64,000 nt of DNA from Terriglobia bacterium (GTDB lineage Bacteria > Acidobacteriota > UBA6911). Both the position numbers and the translations under genes were made by a program. The stretch lies in the NCBI GenBank assembly GCA_020072565.1, contig JAIQGI010000015.1, forward strand, positions 1 through 64,000, written 5' to 3'. Under the pieces are notes generated by a model that was not told the origin of the DNA, did no database searches, and saw only the letters and a list, made by a program, of their open reading frames with translations. Below, one piece after another: positions 40,981 through 51,001 of this stretch. How positions within the stretch are numbered: the first letter of the stretch is position 1; each line of letters begins with the position of its first letter.

Positions 40981-43518
40981 TCATTCGTAGCGCAGTGCCA
41001 CCATGGGATCGACCTTCGCGGCCCGCCGCGCGGGGAAATAAGATGCGACCAGCGACACTGCAGTCAGAAGCAACGGCGTCGACAGAAAAACCACGGCATC
41101 CACCGGACTGACTTCATAGAGCAGGCTGCTCAAGAGGCGCCCGACCGCCAGGGCGAGCGCCAGGCCAATTCCCGCTCCCAGCATAGTCAGCCATAGTCCT
41201 TCTTTCAAAACCATCCAGAGCGTGTCTCCAACCGTTGCCCCCAGTGCCATGCGGATGCCGATCTCATGCGTCCGCCGGGCGACGGTGTAGGCCTTCAGGC
41301 CGTAAACACCAACAACCGCAAGGAATAAAGCCAGCCCTCCCAGGACCGAGAACATCTGTGCGCCGGTGCGGAACAGCCACAAATCCATACTGTTATCGAG
41401 CTGCGCGCGCATGGTTCTCAGACTCAGGACGGGAAGATGCTCGTCCGCGGTCCTGATTATGCGGCGTATTTCCGGCATCAGCACGGCCTCGGCCCCTGGG
41501 CGTGGTGCCAGCAGCCGCAAATGAAAATGAATGTTGGATTGATACACCTGCCCGAAGGGGACGTAAACGTGCGGGTTGTTCTTCGCGTCCAGAAGTGAAT
41601 CAAGAAGCGTAGGCACCACCCCGACTACCTCCATGACGGGATTGTCTTTTTTGGCGTCATCACTCCGAAAGACGATGTGCTTGCCCAGGGGGTTCTCTCC
41701 CGGCCAGAGTCTTTTCGCCAGCCAGTCGTCGACGATCGCGACCGGTGTCCTGGCCCCCGGTTCCACCTCCGAAGCGGTGAACGGTCGCCCACGCAGCATA
41801 CGCACCCCGAGCGTACGGAAGTAATCGGCTCCGACTGTGTTGAAGCGCGCGGCAACCGCCCTGGTCTGGTTCCGATCCTCAGTGCGATCGCGCGTCAAGT
41901 CCTCCGCCTTGAGCACGCTGCGGTCCAGGGTGATCATCCCGAACGGAGCTATGGCTGCAGGGCTGACCGAATCCACTCCCGGCAGGGCGGACAACCTCTC
42001 CTGCACGCGCCGATATGCCGCCCGGCCTTGCGCCTCGTCATAGCCCGCGAGGCCGGCATCGAGCTCCACCAGCACCCCGTTGTCGAGGCTGTATCCAGGA
42101 TTCACATTGCCGGCTTTGAGCGCCCCATGGACAAAAAGACCTGCGGCGATCAACAGAGTCAACGACAAAGCGAGTTGTCCTACGACCAGCAGGTTGCGCG
42201 ATGAGAAGATCCGGATTCCCTGACCGCTCCCTGCGTCTTCACCCGTGCACTCTTTGAGAGAAGTAACGAGGTCCAGCCTTATCGCCTTCCAGGCAGGCCC
42301 GAAACTGAAGATGAGGGTGCTGAACAGGCAGAAGCCAAGCATGGCAGCAAAAACGCGGACGTCAGGATCAGTATGCAGGCTGACGACGATCGGGGTAATG
42401 GTGTTCAGAGAATAGACCAGGAGCCGCATACCCCAAACGGCGAACAGCAATCCCAGCGCAGCTCCGATCACCGAGAGGATGAAGCCCTCGGTGAGCAACT
42501 GGCTCAGGATGCGCCGGCGCCCGCATCCCAGTGCCAACCTCATGGCAAACTCCTTCCGGCGGGCTGTTCCGCGCGCCAGCATCATATTGGCGAGGTTAAA
42601 ACACGCAATCAACAAGACCAGCCCGGCCATGCCAGCCAGCAGGATCGAAAGGCCGGTCAACTCAGAGTCGTCCATCGGGCCGGTGCTGATGGAAAAACGA
42701 CTGAGGCCGTGCGTGATGATCGTCTGATTTTCATTTTCCTGAGGATAGCCTTTCTCCAGCTGGGCGGCGAGAACGGCGAGCTGACTGTCGGCCCGGGTGG
42801 CAGTGATGCCCGGCTTCAACCGTCCTACCAGAAACAGGGAGTAGTTGCTGCGATTTGCCAGCGGCTGTTTGACGCCGTCAAAATCGTTTACGGTGGCTTC
42901 ATACATTCCCAGGGGCAGCCACACTCCTGAGGCAGCCATGACCGTCCTGCCGGTAAAACCTTCGCGGGCAATCCCGATCACCTCATAGGCGCGGCCGTTG
43001 ATCCATAGACTCTTCCCGACAAACTCCGGATCCGCCCCGGCCCGCCTCCAATAGTCGTAGCTCACGATGACCACCGGGTTGGCAGCGCCTGGCTTCTCCT
43101 CGTCCGGCGTAAAGGTGCGCCCCTGCCGGAGGCTGACCCCGAACGTTTTGAAGTAGTTGGATGAGACAATCTCCGAAAAGACACGGCGCGTGGTGTCGCC
43201 CTCTTTGATGCCCACCATCGCCACCGAATGCGCCATCAGGTCGGTGAACACGGTGTTCTTTTCCCGGATGTCGAGGTAGTTGGGGTAGGAGAATTGGCGG
43301 TAGGAATCCGGTGTTTTGGTGTTCTTGCTGTGACAGCTCACCAGCCGATCCGGGCTCTCGAAGGGAGCCGGCCGCAAGATGAGGTTATTGATCAGCGTGA
43401 AAACGGCCGTATTGGCCCCGATTCCCAGGGCCAATACCAGCACTGCCAGCCCCGCGAAACCGGGATTACGAAGAATGAGACGCACGCCAAAGCGAAAGTC
43501 CTGCAAGAGACTTTGCAC
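40981..43518 (-). CDS. ADOP-type (duplicated orphan) ABC permease
   Basis: An 845-aa membrane protein made of two FtsX/MacB-like halves. The N-terminal half (about 1-420) has a first helix GLAVLVLALGIGANTAVF, the periplasmic domain with SYDYWRRAG, and helices ending GCGRRRILSQLL. The second half repeats the pattern (GENPLGKHIVF; EIGIRMALGATVGDTL) with a final PARRAAKVDPMVALRYE. This duplicated orphan permease class, with no adjacent ATPase, is a hallmark of Acidobacteriota genomes. Its partner ATPase, if any, is encoded elsewhere. It lies upstream of the aminotransferase on the same strand with a 195-bp gap. Confidence 0.9.
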   Translation of the reverse strand: MQSLLQDFRFGVRLILRNPGFAGLAVLVLALGIGANTAVFTLINNLILRPAPFESPDRLVSCHSKNTKTPDSYRQFSYPNYLDIREKNTVFTDLMAHSVAMVGIKEGDTTRRVFSEIVSSNYFKTFGVSLRQGRTFTPDEEKPGAANPVVIVSYDYWRRAGADPEFVGKSLWINGRAYEVIGIAREGFTGRTVMAASGVWLPLGMYEATVNDFDGVKQPLANRSNYSLFLVGRLKPGITATRADSQLAVLAAQLEKGYPQENENQTIITHGLSRFSISTGPMDDSELTGLSILLAGMAGLVLLIACFNLANMMLARGTARRKEFAMRLALGCGRRRILSQLLTEGFILSVIGAALGLLFAVWGMRLLVYSLNTITPIVVSLHTDPDVRVFAAMLGFCLFSTLIFSFGPAWKAIRLDLVTSLKECTGEDAGSGQGIRIFSSRNLLVVGQLALSLTLLIAAGLFVHGALKAGNVNPGYSLDNGVLVELDAGLAGYDEAQGRAAYRRVQERLSALPGVDSVSPAAIAPFGMITLDRSVLKAEDLTRDRTEDRNQTRAVAARFNTVGADYFRTLGVRMLRGRPFTASEVEPGARTPVAIVDDWLAKRLWPGENPLGKHIVFRSDDAKKDNPVMEVVGVVPTLLDSLLDAKNNPHVYVPFGQVYQSNIHFHLRLLAPRPGAEAVLMPEIRRIIRTADEHLPVLSLRTMRAQLDNSMDLWLFRTGAQMFSVLGGLALFLAVVGVYGLKAYTVARRTHEIGIRMALGATVGDTLWMVLKEGLWLTMLGAGIGLALALAVGRLLSSLLYEVSPVDAVVFLSTPLLLTAVSLVASYFPARRAAKVDPMVALRYE

Positions 43519-43599
43519 AATCCCTCCCCTATAAAGGAAAGACCCTGAACCTCACCCCAGATAAAACGAATATTGGACACAATAAGTTCGGGGATGGAT

Positions 43600-43680
43600 T
43601 TCAGGACACGCCGAGATCCCGAATTTGGAGGTCGAGCTTTCGCGGCCGATTCGGGGATTTCGGAGGCGGACTGTCTCCAG
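43600..43680. repeat. dispersed repeat R2, copy 1 (hairpin CCGAGATCCC)
   Basis: Left part TTCAGGAC...GCCGAGATCCCGAAT and right part ATTCGGGGATTTCGG form an imperfect inverted repeat (43610-43624 with 43650-43664), with GGAGGTCGAGC between. It ends 8 bases before the stop of the RND permease gene. A close copy is at 52287-52349 and a left half-copy at 48239-48266. Confidence 0.75.
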
Positions 43681-43687
43681 AATTGAT

Positions 43688-46600
43688 CTAGGGCGCAAGC
43701 GCGACCGCTTTGCGGCTGCTCCGAAGGCTGCCCACGAAATGGCGCGCCTGCTCCATGTAGACGTAGATCACCGGCGTGATGTAGAGGGTGAGCAATTGAG
43801 AAACCACCAAACCGCCTACCACTGCCAGGCCGAGCGGCCGCCGCGCCTCCGAGCCGGCGCCGACACCCAGGGCGATCGGCAGCGTGCCGACGAGAGCCGA
43901 CATGGTGGTCATCATGATCGGGCGGAAACGCACCAGGCAGGCCTGGTAAATCGCTTCGGCCGGAGCAGTGTGGTGTTGCCGCTGCGCTTCGAGGGCAAAG
44001 TCGATCATCATGATTGCGTTCTTCTTCACGATTCCGATCAGCATGATGATGCCGACGAAAGAATAGATATTCAGCTCCTGTCTGAAGAGCAGCAGCGTGG
44101 CGAGTGCGCCCAGGCCCGCCGAAGGCAGCCCGGAAAGAATAGTAATGGGGTGGATAAAGCTCTCATACAGGATGCCCAGCACAATGTAGATCACCAGCAG
44201 AGCCGTCACCAGCAGCACGCCCATACCCTTCAAGGACGACTGGTACGCAGCGGCCGTGCCTTGGAAGGTATTGCTGATGTCGACCGGAAGGTTCTCCTGG
44301 GCAGCCTGCCCAATGGAATCGACCGCTTGGCCGAGTGAGACTCCGGGATTCAGGTCGAACGACAGGGTGACCGCCGGCAACTGGCCGTAGTGCGCCACCG
44401 TCAGCGGCCCCACTCCCGTATGGATGCCGGCAACCTCGTTCAACGGCACCAGCTTGCCGGTCGACGATTTGACGTAGAGCAGTCCCAGGGCACTCGGATC
44501 CTTCTGATACTGGGGCAAAAGCTCGAGTATGACGTAGTAGTCGTCTGTGGATGTATAGATGGTCGAGACCTGGCGCGATCCGTAGGCGTCATAGAGCGCA
44601 TTTTCAATCGCATCGGCGGTGACGTTCAGGGAGGAGGCAACGTCGCGGTCGATGTTCACCGTCACTTGCGGGTTGTTGAGTTGCAGGTCGCTCGACACGT
44701 CCGTGATTCCAGGAATGGCGCGCATGCGTTTCTCGAAATCCGCGCCTGCGCGGTACAGTTCGGCGATATCGGGACCCTGCAGCGTGTACTGGTATAGACT
44801 TCGGGTCCTCATGCCGCCGAGGCGTACCAGGGGCGGGTTTTGCAGAAAGGTCCGTATTCCGGGAACCGCGCTCAACCTGGGCCGCAAGCTTTCGATGATC
44901 TGTTCCGGGGCCGACCGGCGCTCGCCGCGCGGTTTCAGCCGGATGTTGAGACGGCCCGCGTTGTCCGAGCCGATGCTGGAGGTGATCGCATCGATGTCGG
45001 GATGAGCGAGCAGAATATCGGACACCTGCTTCTGCATCTGAGCCATGGCGTCAAATGAAATGTCCTGTGGGGCCTCGGTGGTTCCCGAGAGGATCCCGAT
45101 GTCCTGGCTGGGGATGAATCCCTTCGGCACAAAGCCGTAAAGGTAGAGCGTGGCCACGAGGGTTCCGGCCGCAAGGCCCAGCGTGACCAGACGGTGGCGG
45201 AGCACCCCGCGGAGAGTCCAGTCGTAAGCATGGCGCATGGCCTGGAAAGCACCTTCGGTGACGCGATAGAAGGCGTTCGGATTCTCGTGCTCCGGCTTCA
45301 AGATGCGGCTCCCGAGCATCGGAGTGAGGCTGAGCGCTACGAGGCCGGAGATCAGGATGGCCACACTGATCACCACGGCGAATTCGTGGAACAACCGGCC
45401 CATAATCCCGCTCATGAACAGCACGGGGATGAAAACAGCGGCCAGGGAAAGCGTCATGGAGAGGATCGTGAAGCCGATCTCCTTCGCCCCGTCGAGCGCC
45501 GCCCGCAGCCGTTGCTTGCCCATCTCCATGTGGCGGACGATGTTTTCCAGCATGACGATGGCGTCATCCACCACAAACGCCACCGAGAGTGTAAGCGCCA
45601 TCAGAGAGAGGTTGTCCAGCGAATAGCCCAGCAGCGCCATGGCGGCAAACGTGCCGATGATCGACATGGGCAGCGCCAGGCTGGGAATCAGCGTGGCGGA
45701 GACGTTCCGCAGGAAAAGGAAAATCACCAGCACCACCAGCGTCACCGTCAGAAGCAGTGTGTACTTTACGTCATTGACCGAATCGCGAATCGATTCCGAG
45801 CGGTCGATCAGGATATCCATCTTGACGGAAGGCGGCAGCAGATTGCGGAAGGTGGGCAACAGATTCTTGACCGAGTCGACGACTTCCACCGTATTCGTCC
45901 CCGGCTGTCGCTGGATGGCAAGGGTGATCGAGCGCGCGCTGTTGAACCAGGCGGCCGACTTGTTGTCCTGCACGCTGTCGATGACCTGCCCCAACTCTCC
46001 AAGATGGAGGGGCGCGCCGTTGCGGTAGGTCACAATGAGCTTACGGTACCCTTCCGCGTCCGTGAGCTGTCCGCTGGCCTGCACGGTATAGGCCTGCCTG
46101 GGACCCGAGAGGGTGCCGCTCGGCATGTTGACGTTGTGCTGCTGGATGGCCGCCTCTACCTCGTCGATGGCGACGCCGCGGGCGGCCAGAATGGTCGGAT
46201 CGACCTGCGCGCGCACCGCGTATTTCATGGCGCCAAAAACGTTGACTTGCGCCACGCCGGAGACCATCGAGATGCGCTGCGCGATCATGTTCTCCGCGTA
46301 TTCGTCGACGGTGGACAGCGGCATGGTCGGCGAATTGAGCGAAAGCATCAGGATCGGTGAATCCGCCGGGTTGACCTTGCGGAAGGTTGGAGGCGTGGGC
46401 ATTCCGGGCGGCAGCCGCCGCTGGGCCGTGGCGATGGCCGTTTGTACGTCCTGCGCCGCCGCGTCGAGATTGCGCTCCAGGGAGAATTGCAAGGTGATGT
46501 TGGTGGAGCCGAGGGAACTGGAAGAGGTCATCGAATCGATGCCCGGAATGGTCGAGAATTGCCGCTCCAGCGGCGTCGCCACTGAGGCGGCCATCATTTC

Positions 46601-46768
46601 GGGACCGGCACCCGGAAGGCTGGCGCTCACCTGGATCGTCGGAAAGTCCACGTTGGGAAGATCGCTCACGGGCAGGGTGCGGTACCCGACCACGCCGAAG
46701 ATAAGGATCCCCAGCATCAACAGTGTGGTCATAACCGGGCGCCGGATGAAGATTTCAGTGATGTTCAT
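43688..46768 (-). CDS. RND-family multidrug efflux permease (HAE1 type)
   Basis: A 1026-aa inner-membrane proton-driven pump. The N terminus MNITEIFIRRPVMTTLLML, the duplicated six-helix halves, the large periplasmic domains and the conserved TM4 segment (LSVAFVVDDAIVMLENIVRH, containing the Asp pair of the proton relay) are all present. The C-terminal end (TMSALVGTLPIALGVGAG) is typical of the family. The start at 46768 follows AGGGA. It lies 56 bp after its periplasmic adaptor (46825-48084); no outer-membrane TolC-type gene is adjacent. R2 lies immediately 3' of the gene. Substrate range is not predictable. Confidence 0.92.
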   Translation of the reverse strand: MNITEIFIRRPVMTTLLMLGILIFGVVGYRTLPVSDLPNVDFPTIQVSASLPGAGPEMMAASVATPLERQFSTIPGIDSMTSSSSLGSTNITLQFSLERNLDAAAQDVQTAIATAQRRLPPGMPTPPTFRKVNPADSPILMLSLNSPTMPLSTVDEYAENMIAQRISMVSGVAQVNVFGAMKYAVRAQVDPTILAARGVAIDEVEAAIQQHNVNMPSGTLSGPRQAYTVQASGQLTDAEGYRKLIVTYRNGAPLHLGELGQVIDSVQDNKSAAWFNSARSITLAIQRQPGTNTVEVVDSVKNLLPTFRNLLPPSVKMDILIDRSESIRDSVNDVKYTLLLTVTLVVLVIFLFLRNVSATLIPSLALPMSIIGTFAAMALLGYSLDNLSLMALTLSVAFVVDDAIVMLENIVRHMEMGKQRLRAALDGAKEIGFTILSMTLSLAAVFIPVLFMSGIMGRLFHEFAVVISVAILISGLVALSLTPMLGSRILKPEHENPNAFYRVTEGAFQAMRHAYDWTLRGVLRHRLVTLGLAAGTLVATLYLYGFVPKGFIPSQDIGILSGTTEAPQDISFDAMAQMQKQVSDILLAHPDIDAITSSIGSDNAGRLNIRLKPRGERRSAPEQIIESLRPRLSAVPGIRTFLQNPPLVRLGGMRTRSLYQYTLQGPDIAELYRAGADFEKRMRAIPGITDVSSDLQLNNPQVTVNIDRDVASSLNVTADAIENALYDAYGSRQVSTIYTSTDDYYVILELLPQYQKDPSALGLLYVKSSTGKLVPLNEVAGIHTGVGPLTVAHYGQLPAVTLSFDLNPGVSLGQAVDSIGQAAQENLPVDISNTFQGTAAAYQSSLKGMGVLLVTALLVIYIVLGILYESFIHPITILSGLPSAGLGALATLLLFRQELNIYSFVGIIMLIGIVKKNAIMMIDFALEAQRQHHTAPAEAIYQACLVRFRPIMMTTMSALVGTLPIALGVGAGSEARRPLGLAVVGGLVVSQLLTLYITPVIYVYMEQARHFVGSLRSSRKAVALAP

Positions 46769-46824
46769 TGCACAGTCCCTGTCTTTGCTGAATTTCTGCC
46801 GCCGGCATCCTGGCGCCCGACGTG

Positions 46825-48084
46825 TCACTTCCCCTGATGTTTCGCCCCGTTGCTCCCGGCGGAGTTTCCCGGGCTGTCAGAAATCTGCACGCGGCTGCCC
46901 GGCGCCAGCCGGAGTTGTCCTTCGGTGACCACTGTCTCACCCGGATTCAGTCCTTTTTCGATCACTATGTCCTGATCGACCCTAGCTCCCGTGACCACCG
47001 GCCGTGATTCCACGGTCCGATCAGGCTTCACGACAAAGACATACAATCCGTCCTGTCCATTCTGCACCGCCTGGCTTGGGACGATCAGGGCATTCGGCCG
47101 TGTGGCGAGATTGAGCGTGACGCGTACAAACTCTCCCGGCCATAGCTTCTGATCCGAGTTCGCGAAAGTGCCTTTGAGCCGGATGGTGCCGGTCGCGGGA
47201 TCCACCTTGTTGTCGATGAAGGTAAGCTCGCCGGTTTCCTGGGGAGCTGATTCATTCCGGGGAGTCGCCGTCACGATCTGAGACCTCCTGATCATGGCAA
47301 GCTGAGTTTCAGGAACGGAAAAAGCCACGTAGATCGGTTCCACCTGGTTGATCGTGATCAGGTCGGTGGCATTGGCGTTGATCACGTTGCCTTGCTGAAC
47401 ATTGAGGTTCCCGGTGCGGCCGTCGAGGGGTGATTGGATCGCGGTGTACCCCAGCAGCACCTTGGCATTCTCCACTGCAGCTTTACTCGCGCTCACCGCG
47501 GCCTGCCCGCTGCGAATGGCGGCCTTGTCGGCGCGGACGGCGGCGGATATGGCGTCGGCGTTGGCCTTGACCTCGTCGGCTTGTTCCGCTGCCACCAAAC
47601 CCTTCTTTAACATGCGGGAGTAACGATCCACCTCTGCAAGAGCGTACTTCTCCTGCGCTTCGTCCCGTGCGAGGTTGGCTTCCACCAATCCCAGCTGGGC
47701 TTCATCCCTGGAGAGATTGGCCTGATACTGGTTGAGCTGGGATTCCAGCATTCTGCTGTCAATGTCGAACAGCGGATCCCCTTTCCTGACGAAGTCTCCT
47801 TCACGGAAGTAGACGCGTGTGAGCTCGCCGCCGACCTGGGCTTTTACCGTGACAGTCAGATAGGTTTCCACGTTGCCGACGACTTGGAGGTCTATGGGGA
47901 CATCTTTCTGGACGACTCTTGCCACCGTCACCGGAACACGGCCGGCCCCATCCTCTCTCTTTGAAGGGGAAGACGCCTTGCTCGTACAGCCCTGCCATAT
48001 CAAACAGGACGGAAGAGAGCAAAGTGCGGCAAGCAGTAACCAGGCAGAGCCGCGGACTGATTTTTCATTTGTTCGTGTCCTCAT
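46825..48084 (-). CDS. RND efflux periplasmic adaptor
   Basis: A 419-aa membrane fusion protein of the MdtA/AcrA class with a signal segment (WLLLAALCSLPSCLIWQGC) that may end in a lipobox Cys. The lipoyl halves (QVGGELTRVYFREGDFVRKG; AIQSPLDGRTGNLNVQQG), a long helical hairpin (about 100-190) and the beta-barrel (FVRVTLNLATRPNALIVPSQA) are in order. The start at 48084 has AAGGAG 10 bases upstream. It precedes the RND permease in the same operon. It would bridge the pump to an outer-membrane channel. Confidence 0.9.
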   Translation of the reverse strand: MRTRTNEKSVRGSAWLLLAALCSLPSCLIWQGCTSKASSPSKREDGAGRVPVTVARVVQKDVPIDLQVVGNVETYLTVTVKAQVGGELTRVYFREGDFVRKGDPLFDIDSRMLESQLNQYQANLSRDEAQLGLVEANLARDEAQEKYALAEVDRYSRMLKKGLVAAEQADEVKANADAISAAVRADKAAIRSGQAAVSASKAAVENAKVLLGYTAIQSPLDGRTGNLNVQQGNVINANATDLITINQVEPIYVAFSVPETQLAMIRRSQIVTATPRNESAPQETGELTFIDNKVDPATGTIRLKGTFANSDQKLWPGEFVRVTLNLATRPNALIVPSQAVQNGQDGLYVFVVKPDRTVESRPVVTGARVDQDIVIEKGLNPGETVVTEGQLRLAPGSRVQISDSPGNSAGSNGAKHQGK

Positions 48085-48238
48085 CGCTGGGGATCTCCTT
48101 ACAGCACAATTCAGAGGGACTGCGCGGCACGTCCGACTGCAGCAGTATCTACTTCAGCGGAATATTATCATATCACTCTTGTGTTCAAAGCGGCATATTT
48201 CCTTATGAGCATTTCTATTTGGGAGAATCGGAGAGGGA

Positions 48239-48266
48239 ATTCAGGACTGTCGCCGAGGTCCCGAAG
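48239..48266. repeat. dispersed repeat R2, left half-copy
   Basis: TTCAGGACTGTCGCCGAGG followed by TCCCGAA matches the left part of copy 1. It ends 2 bases before the stop of the YfhO-type gene (48268). Confidence 0.5.
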
Positions 48267-48267
48267 A

Positions 48268-50742
48268 CTATCTGGTTGGCATCGTTGGGGTGCCCGAAGA
48301 GCGACGACGAATAAACATTCCGAGCCATAGAAACGTCGCAATGAGGCCCGTAGACAGGGTCAATGCCAGCCCGGCATAAAACGTGCGCGGGGTGAACCTG
48401 AACTCAACCGTGTGCTGCCCGGCGGGAATGAATACTGCTCTGAATGCGAAGTTCGCACGCAGGATGTCGGCTTCCCGGCCGTCCACAGTTGCGTGCCATC
48501 CCGGATAGTAACTATCGAGAAGCACGAGATAGCCGTCGGAATGTGCCTCCACCCGGCACGAGACGCGGTTGTTCTCATAACGCGCGATTTCCACTTGTCC
48601 GCCTGTGGCCGGCGCCTGTCCGAGGGGTTCCCCCGCCGATTCCAGGATGACTGAGCCTAGCAGGCCGTTGTTATTCGTCTCGGCGAGCCGGTTCAAAGCC
48701 TCTGCCTCAGATGCAACCCGGATGACGCGCGTGGCAAAGTAGGCGCGCGGCAACGCGTCTTTCAGGCTGTAAAGACCATAGTCCAGGTTGCTGTGCGTGT
48801 CGAACCGGCTCAGGAGATCCGCCCGAGGATCCTTAAGGTCACCCAGGGACATGATCCTGGCCGAGTTCAGATTGCCAAGCAAGGCCAGCCTTTCCTTCGG
48901 CGCCATGTTGACGCAGCTCTTCAGCAGCAGTTCTGATTCCCGCGTGTTGAGATGATCTATGCCCTTGTCGATTGAGTACTGGATGCCATTGCGGATGCCG
49001 GCCAGGCTCTGTCCGCTTCGTCGGTAAAACAGGATCATCCAGGCCAAGGAGCGATTCGGAGCGCGAAGCATGAGCCCGGTCGGTATTGGAGTCATGATGT
49101 TCGGCGAGACCGCGCGGATCAGGTTCCGGTCACCATGCCGGAGCATGTACAAATCGACCTCGGGCACAAAGTCCATGTCGGCATCCGAAATGAGAGGTGC
49201 CAGCCCAAGATTCGGCGGCACGAGTTCAAGGGCGAGCAGGAATGCCAAAAATCCTCCCAGAGCGGCAAACCTTCTCATCCGCCGCCCCGCCAACACCACC
49301 AGACCGCTCAAGAAGAGGAAAGCGCCGGTGGCTCTGATGGAATTGCCCAGACCGGCAGCGATCGCTGGCAGATCTTTGTTTTGCGCGACAGCGGGCAGCA
49401 CTGCAGTGCGCAAAAGCGATTCCAGCTGATCTCGACTCATTCTCCAGTAGAAAGCAAGCCCGATGGCACACAGGCCCAGAAACATGCCGGCGATGCACAC
49501 TCGATCAATACCGCGCGGGTGGGTCCTGCCTGGTCCGGGGCTCACGGCTGCCTCAAGGCCCAAAGCCGCAAGCACAGAAACAATCAAACTCGTAAGCAGA
49601 AAGAACTTGGAAGGATACCTCCCCATGTTGAAAAGCGGCACGTGCTCATACAGCCAAGGGTAGACCGGAGTGAACTTGCCGAGCGCCAGGATAATGCTCA
49701 CGCCGAAGAAGGCCATCATGACCGTCCTCAACTTCGTTCGAGTCGAAAACAACGAAAGGCTGGACAGGAGCAAGGTGACGGAGCCAAGGAAAAACGAAGC
49801 CAGGTACCCTGTCGTCGATTCGTGATACGCCTCTCCCCAGTAGTTCGAAACGTCAATGGTAAAGGGATATCCGAAGAGGTTGGGGACCAAGGTGTTCATG
49901 AGGTCGCGGGGATTCATCGACCATTCGCTGGCCGTTTTGAAATCCAGGCCGGATCCTCGCGCGGAGAGCGGCAGCATTTCCAGGGTCGGTACTATTTGGG
50001 CGGCTGCCAGCCCGACTGCGATCAGCGCACCCACGGCAGCGACTCCGAGCGTACGTCGAAGTGCCTTGAAACGACTTTCCTGTTCCCAGATCCAGATTGC
50101 GGCGAGGGCCATGACGAGCAGGACATCGCATTGAAGAATCAAAGGCTCAACCGCTATGGCTTGCAGGGCGAGCAGGCCTCCAAATCCGAGTGTGCGCCGC
50201 CAGCGATGTTCGTGCAGGGCTCCGTAGAAAGCCCACCCAAGCCACGGCATCAGGGCAACTGCCGGGATGATGTTGTAGAGGTTCAGAAATGATAAGACCG
50301 CGCCCGAGAACTCATATGACAATGCGCCGGCGAGAGAAGCCACCCATTGGATGCCGAGCCGGCGCGCCAGGAAGTAAAAGCCCAGGCCCCCAGCGATGGG
50401 GTGGAGGATGAAGTGGATCTTAAAGGCGTAATTAAACGGCAAAAACAGGTGCAGGAGATTTGTCGGATACAGGGCCATATAGTTCGGGTTTGCCAGCATT
50501 GGCTGCCCGAGGTAGATGTACGGGTTCCACAATGGAAATTCGCCTCTGGCGAAGCTATCGATGAGGATTTTGCGCAAGGGATAATGGAAATTCAGGATAT
50601 CGCGATAATAAAAGTTCTTTGATGAGAAGAGGGCATCCGCAAAGAAAATGATGCCCGCGGCCACCAGAATCAATGTTGCTCGGAGATCCGGATTCTCCCA
50701 CCAGGGACGTGAAGAGACCTCGCTTGTATGTTTTGTCGCCAT
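48268..50742 (-). CDS. YfhO-type polytopic membrane protein
   Basis: An 824-aa protein with about 12-14 transmembrane helices and a large C-terminal extracytoplasmic beta-rich domain (NNRVSCRVEAHSDGYLVLLD; YYPGWHATVDGREADILRAN), ending in a final helix and RRRSSGTPTMPTR. The N-terminal loops (RGEFPLWNPYIYLGQPMLANP) match the YfhO/GT-C-like family, in which loops with acidic residues are thought to handle lipid-linked sugars. YfhO-type proteins are implicated in glycosylation of cell-envelope polymers, but catalytic residues cannot be assigned here. It is transcribed alone, divergent from the MFS gene. R2's half-copy sits just past its stop. Confidence 0.85.
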   Translation of the reverse strand: MATKHTSEVSSRPWWENPDLRATLILVAAGIIFFADALFSSKNFYYRDILNFHYPLRKILIDSFARGEFPLWNPYIYLGQPMLANPNYMALYPTNLLHLFLPFNYAFKIHFILHPIAGGLGFYFLARRLGIQWVASLAGALSYEFSGAVLSFLNLYNIIPAVALMPWLGWAFYGALHEHRWRRTLGFGGLLALQAIAVEPLILQCDVLLVMALAAIWIWEQESRFKALRRTLGVAAVGALIAVGLAAAQIVPTLEMLPLSARGSGLDFKTASEWSMNPRDLMNTLVPNLFGYPFTIDVSNYWGEAYHESTTGYLASFFLGSVTLLLSSLSLFSTRTKLRTVMMAFFGVSIILALGKFTPVYPWLYEHVPLFNMGRYPSKFFLLTSLIVSVLAALGLEAAVSPGPGRTHPRGIDRVCIAGMFLGLCAIGLAFYWRMSRDQLESLLRTAVLPAVAQNKDLPAIAAGLGNSIRATGAFLFLSGLVVLAGRRMRRFAALGGFLAFLLALELVPPNLGLAPLISDADMDFVPEVDLYMLRHGDRNLIRAVSPNIMTPIPTGLMLRAPNRSLAWMILFYRRSGQSLAGIRNGIQYSIDKGIDHLNTRESELLLKSCVNMAPKERLALLGNLNSARIMSLGDLKDPRADLLSRFDTHSNLDYGLYSLKDALPRAYFATRVIRVASEAEALNRLAETNNNGLLGSVILESAGEPLGQAPATGGQVEIARYENNRVSCRVEAHSDGYLVLLDSYYPGWHATVDGREADILRANFAFRAVFIPAGQHTVEFRFTPRTFYAGLALTLSTGLIATFLWLGMFIRRRSSGTPTMPTR

Positions 50743-51001
50743 ATTGATGCTGACTCGAGGCAGCCTCCGTCTTAACCTTATCGTCAGGGCTCAGGACATC
50801 TCTATGATTTAGATGTCTGCGCCTTCGATCTACTCCATTGCAGTGCCCGCTTTTCTCCGCTTATGCCATATACCGATTGCGCCGCCTGGTACGCACCCTC
50901 TCACATTACCCTTTGAAAACACCGGTGTGCGCTCACTGCCGGTTGGACCGTGATCTTCGTTGGGCGGAACAACATTGATGCCCGTGGCGCCATTTTGAGA
51001 T

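Noticed and set aside
45194-46360. 388-aa plus-strand frame opposite the RND permease
   Set aside because: His/Arg/Gln-rich translation typical of an antisense frame; the permease is unambiguous.
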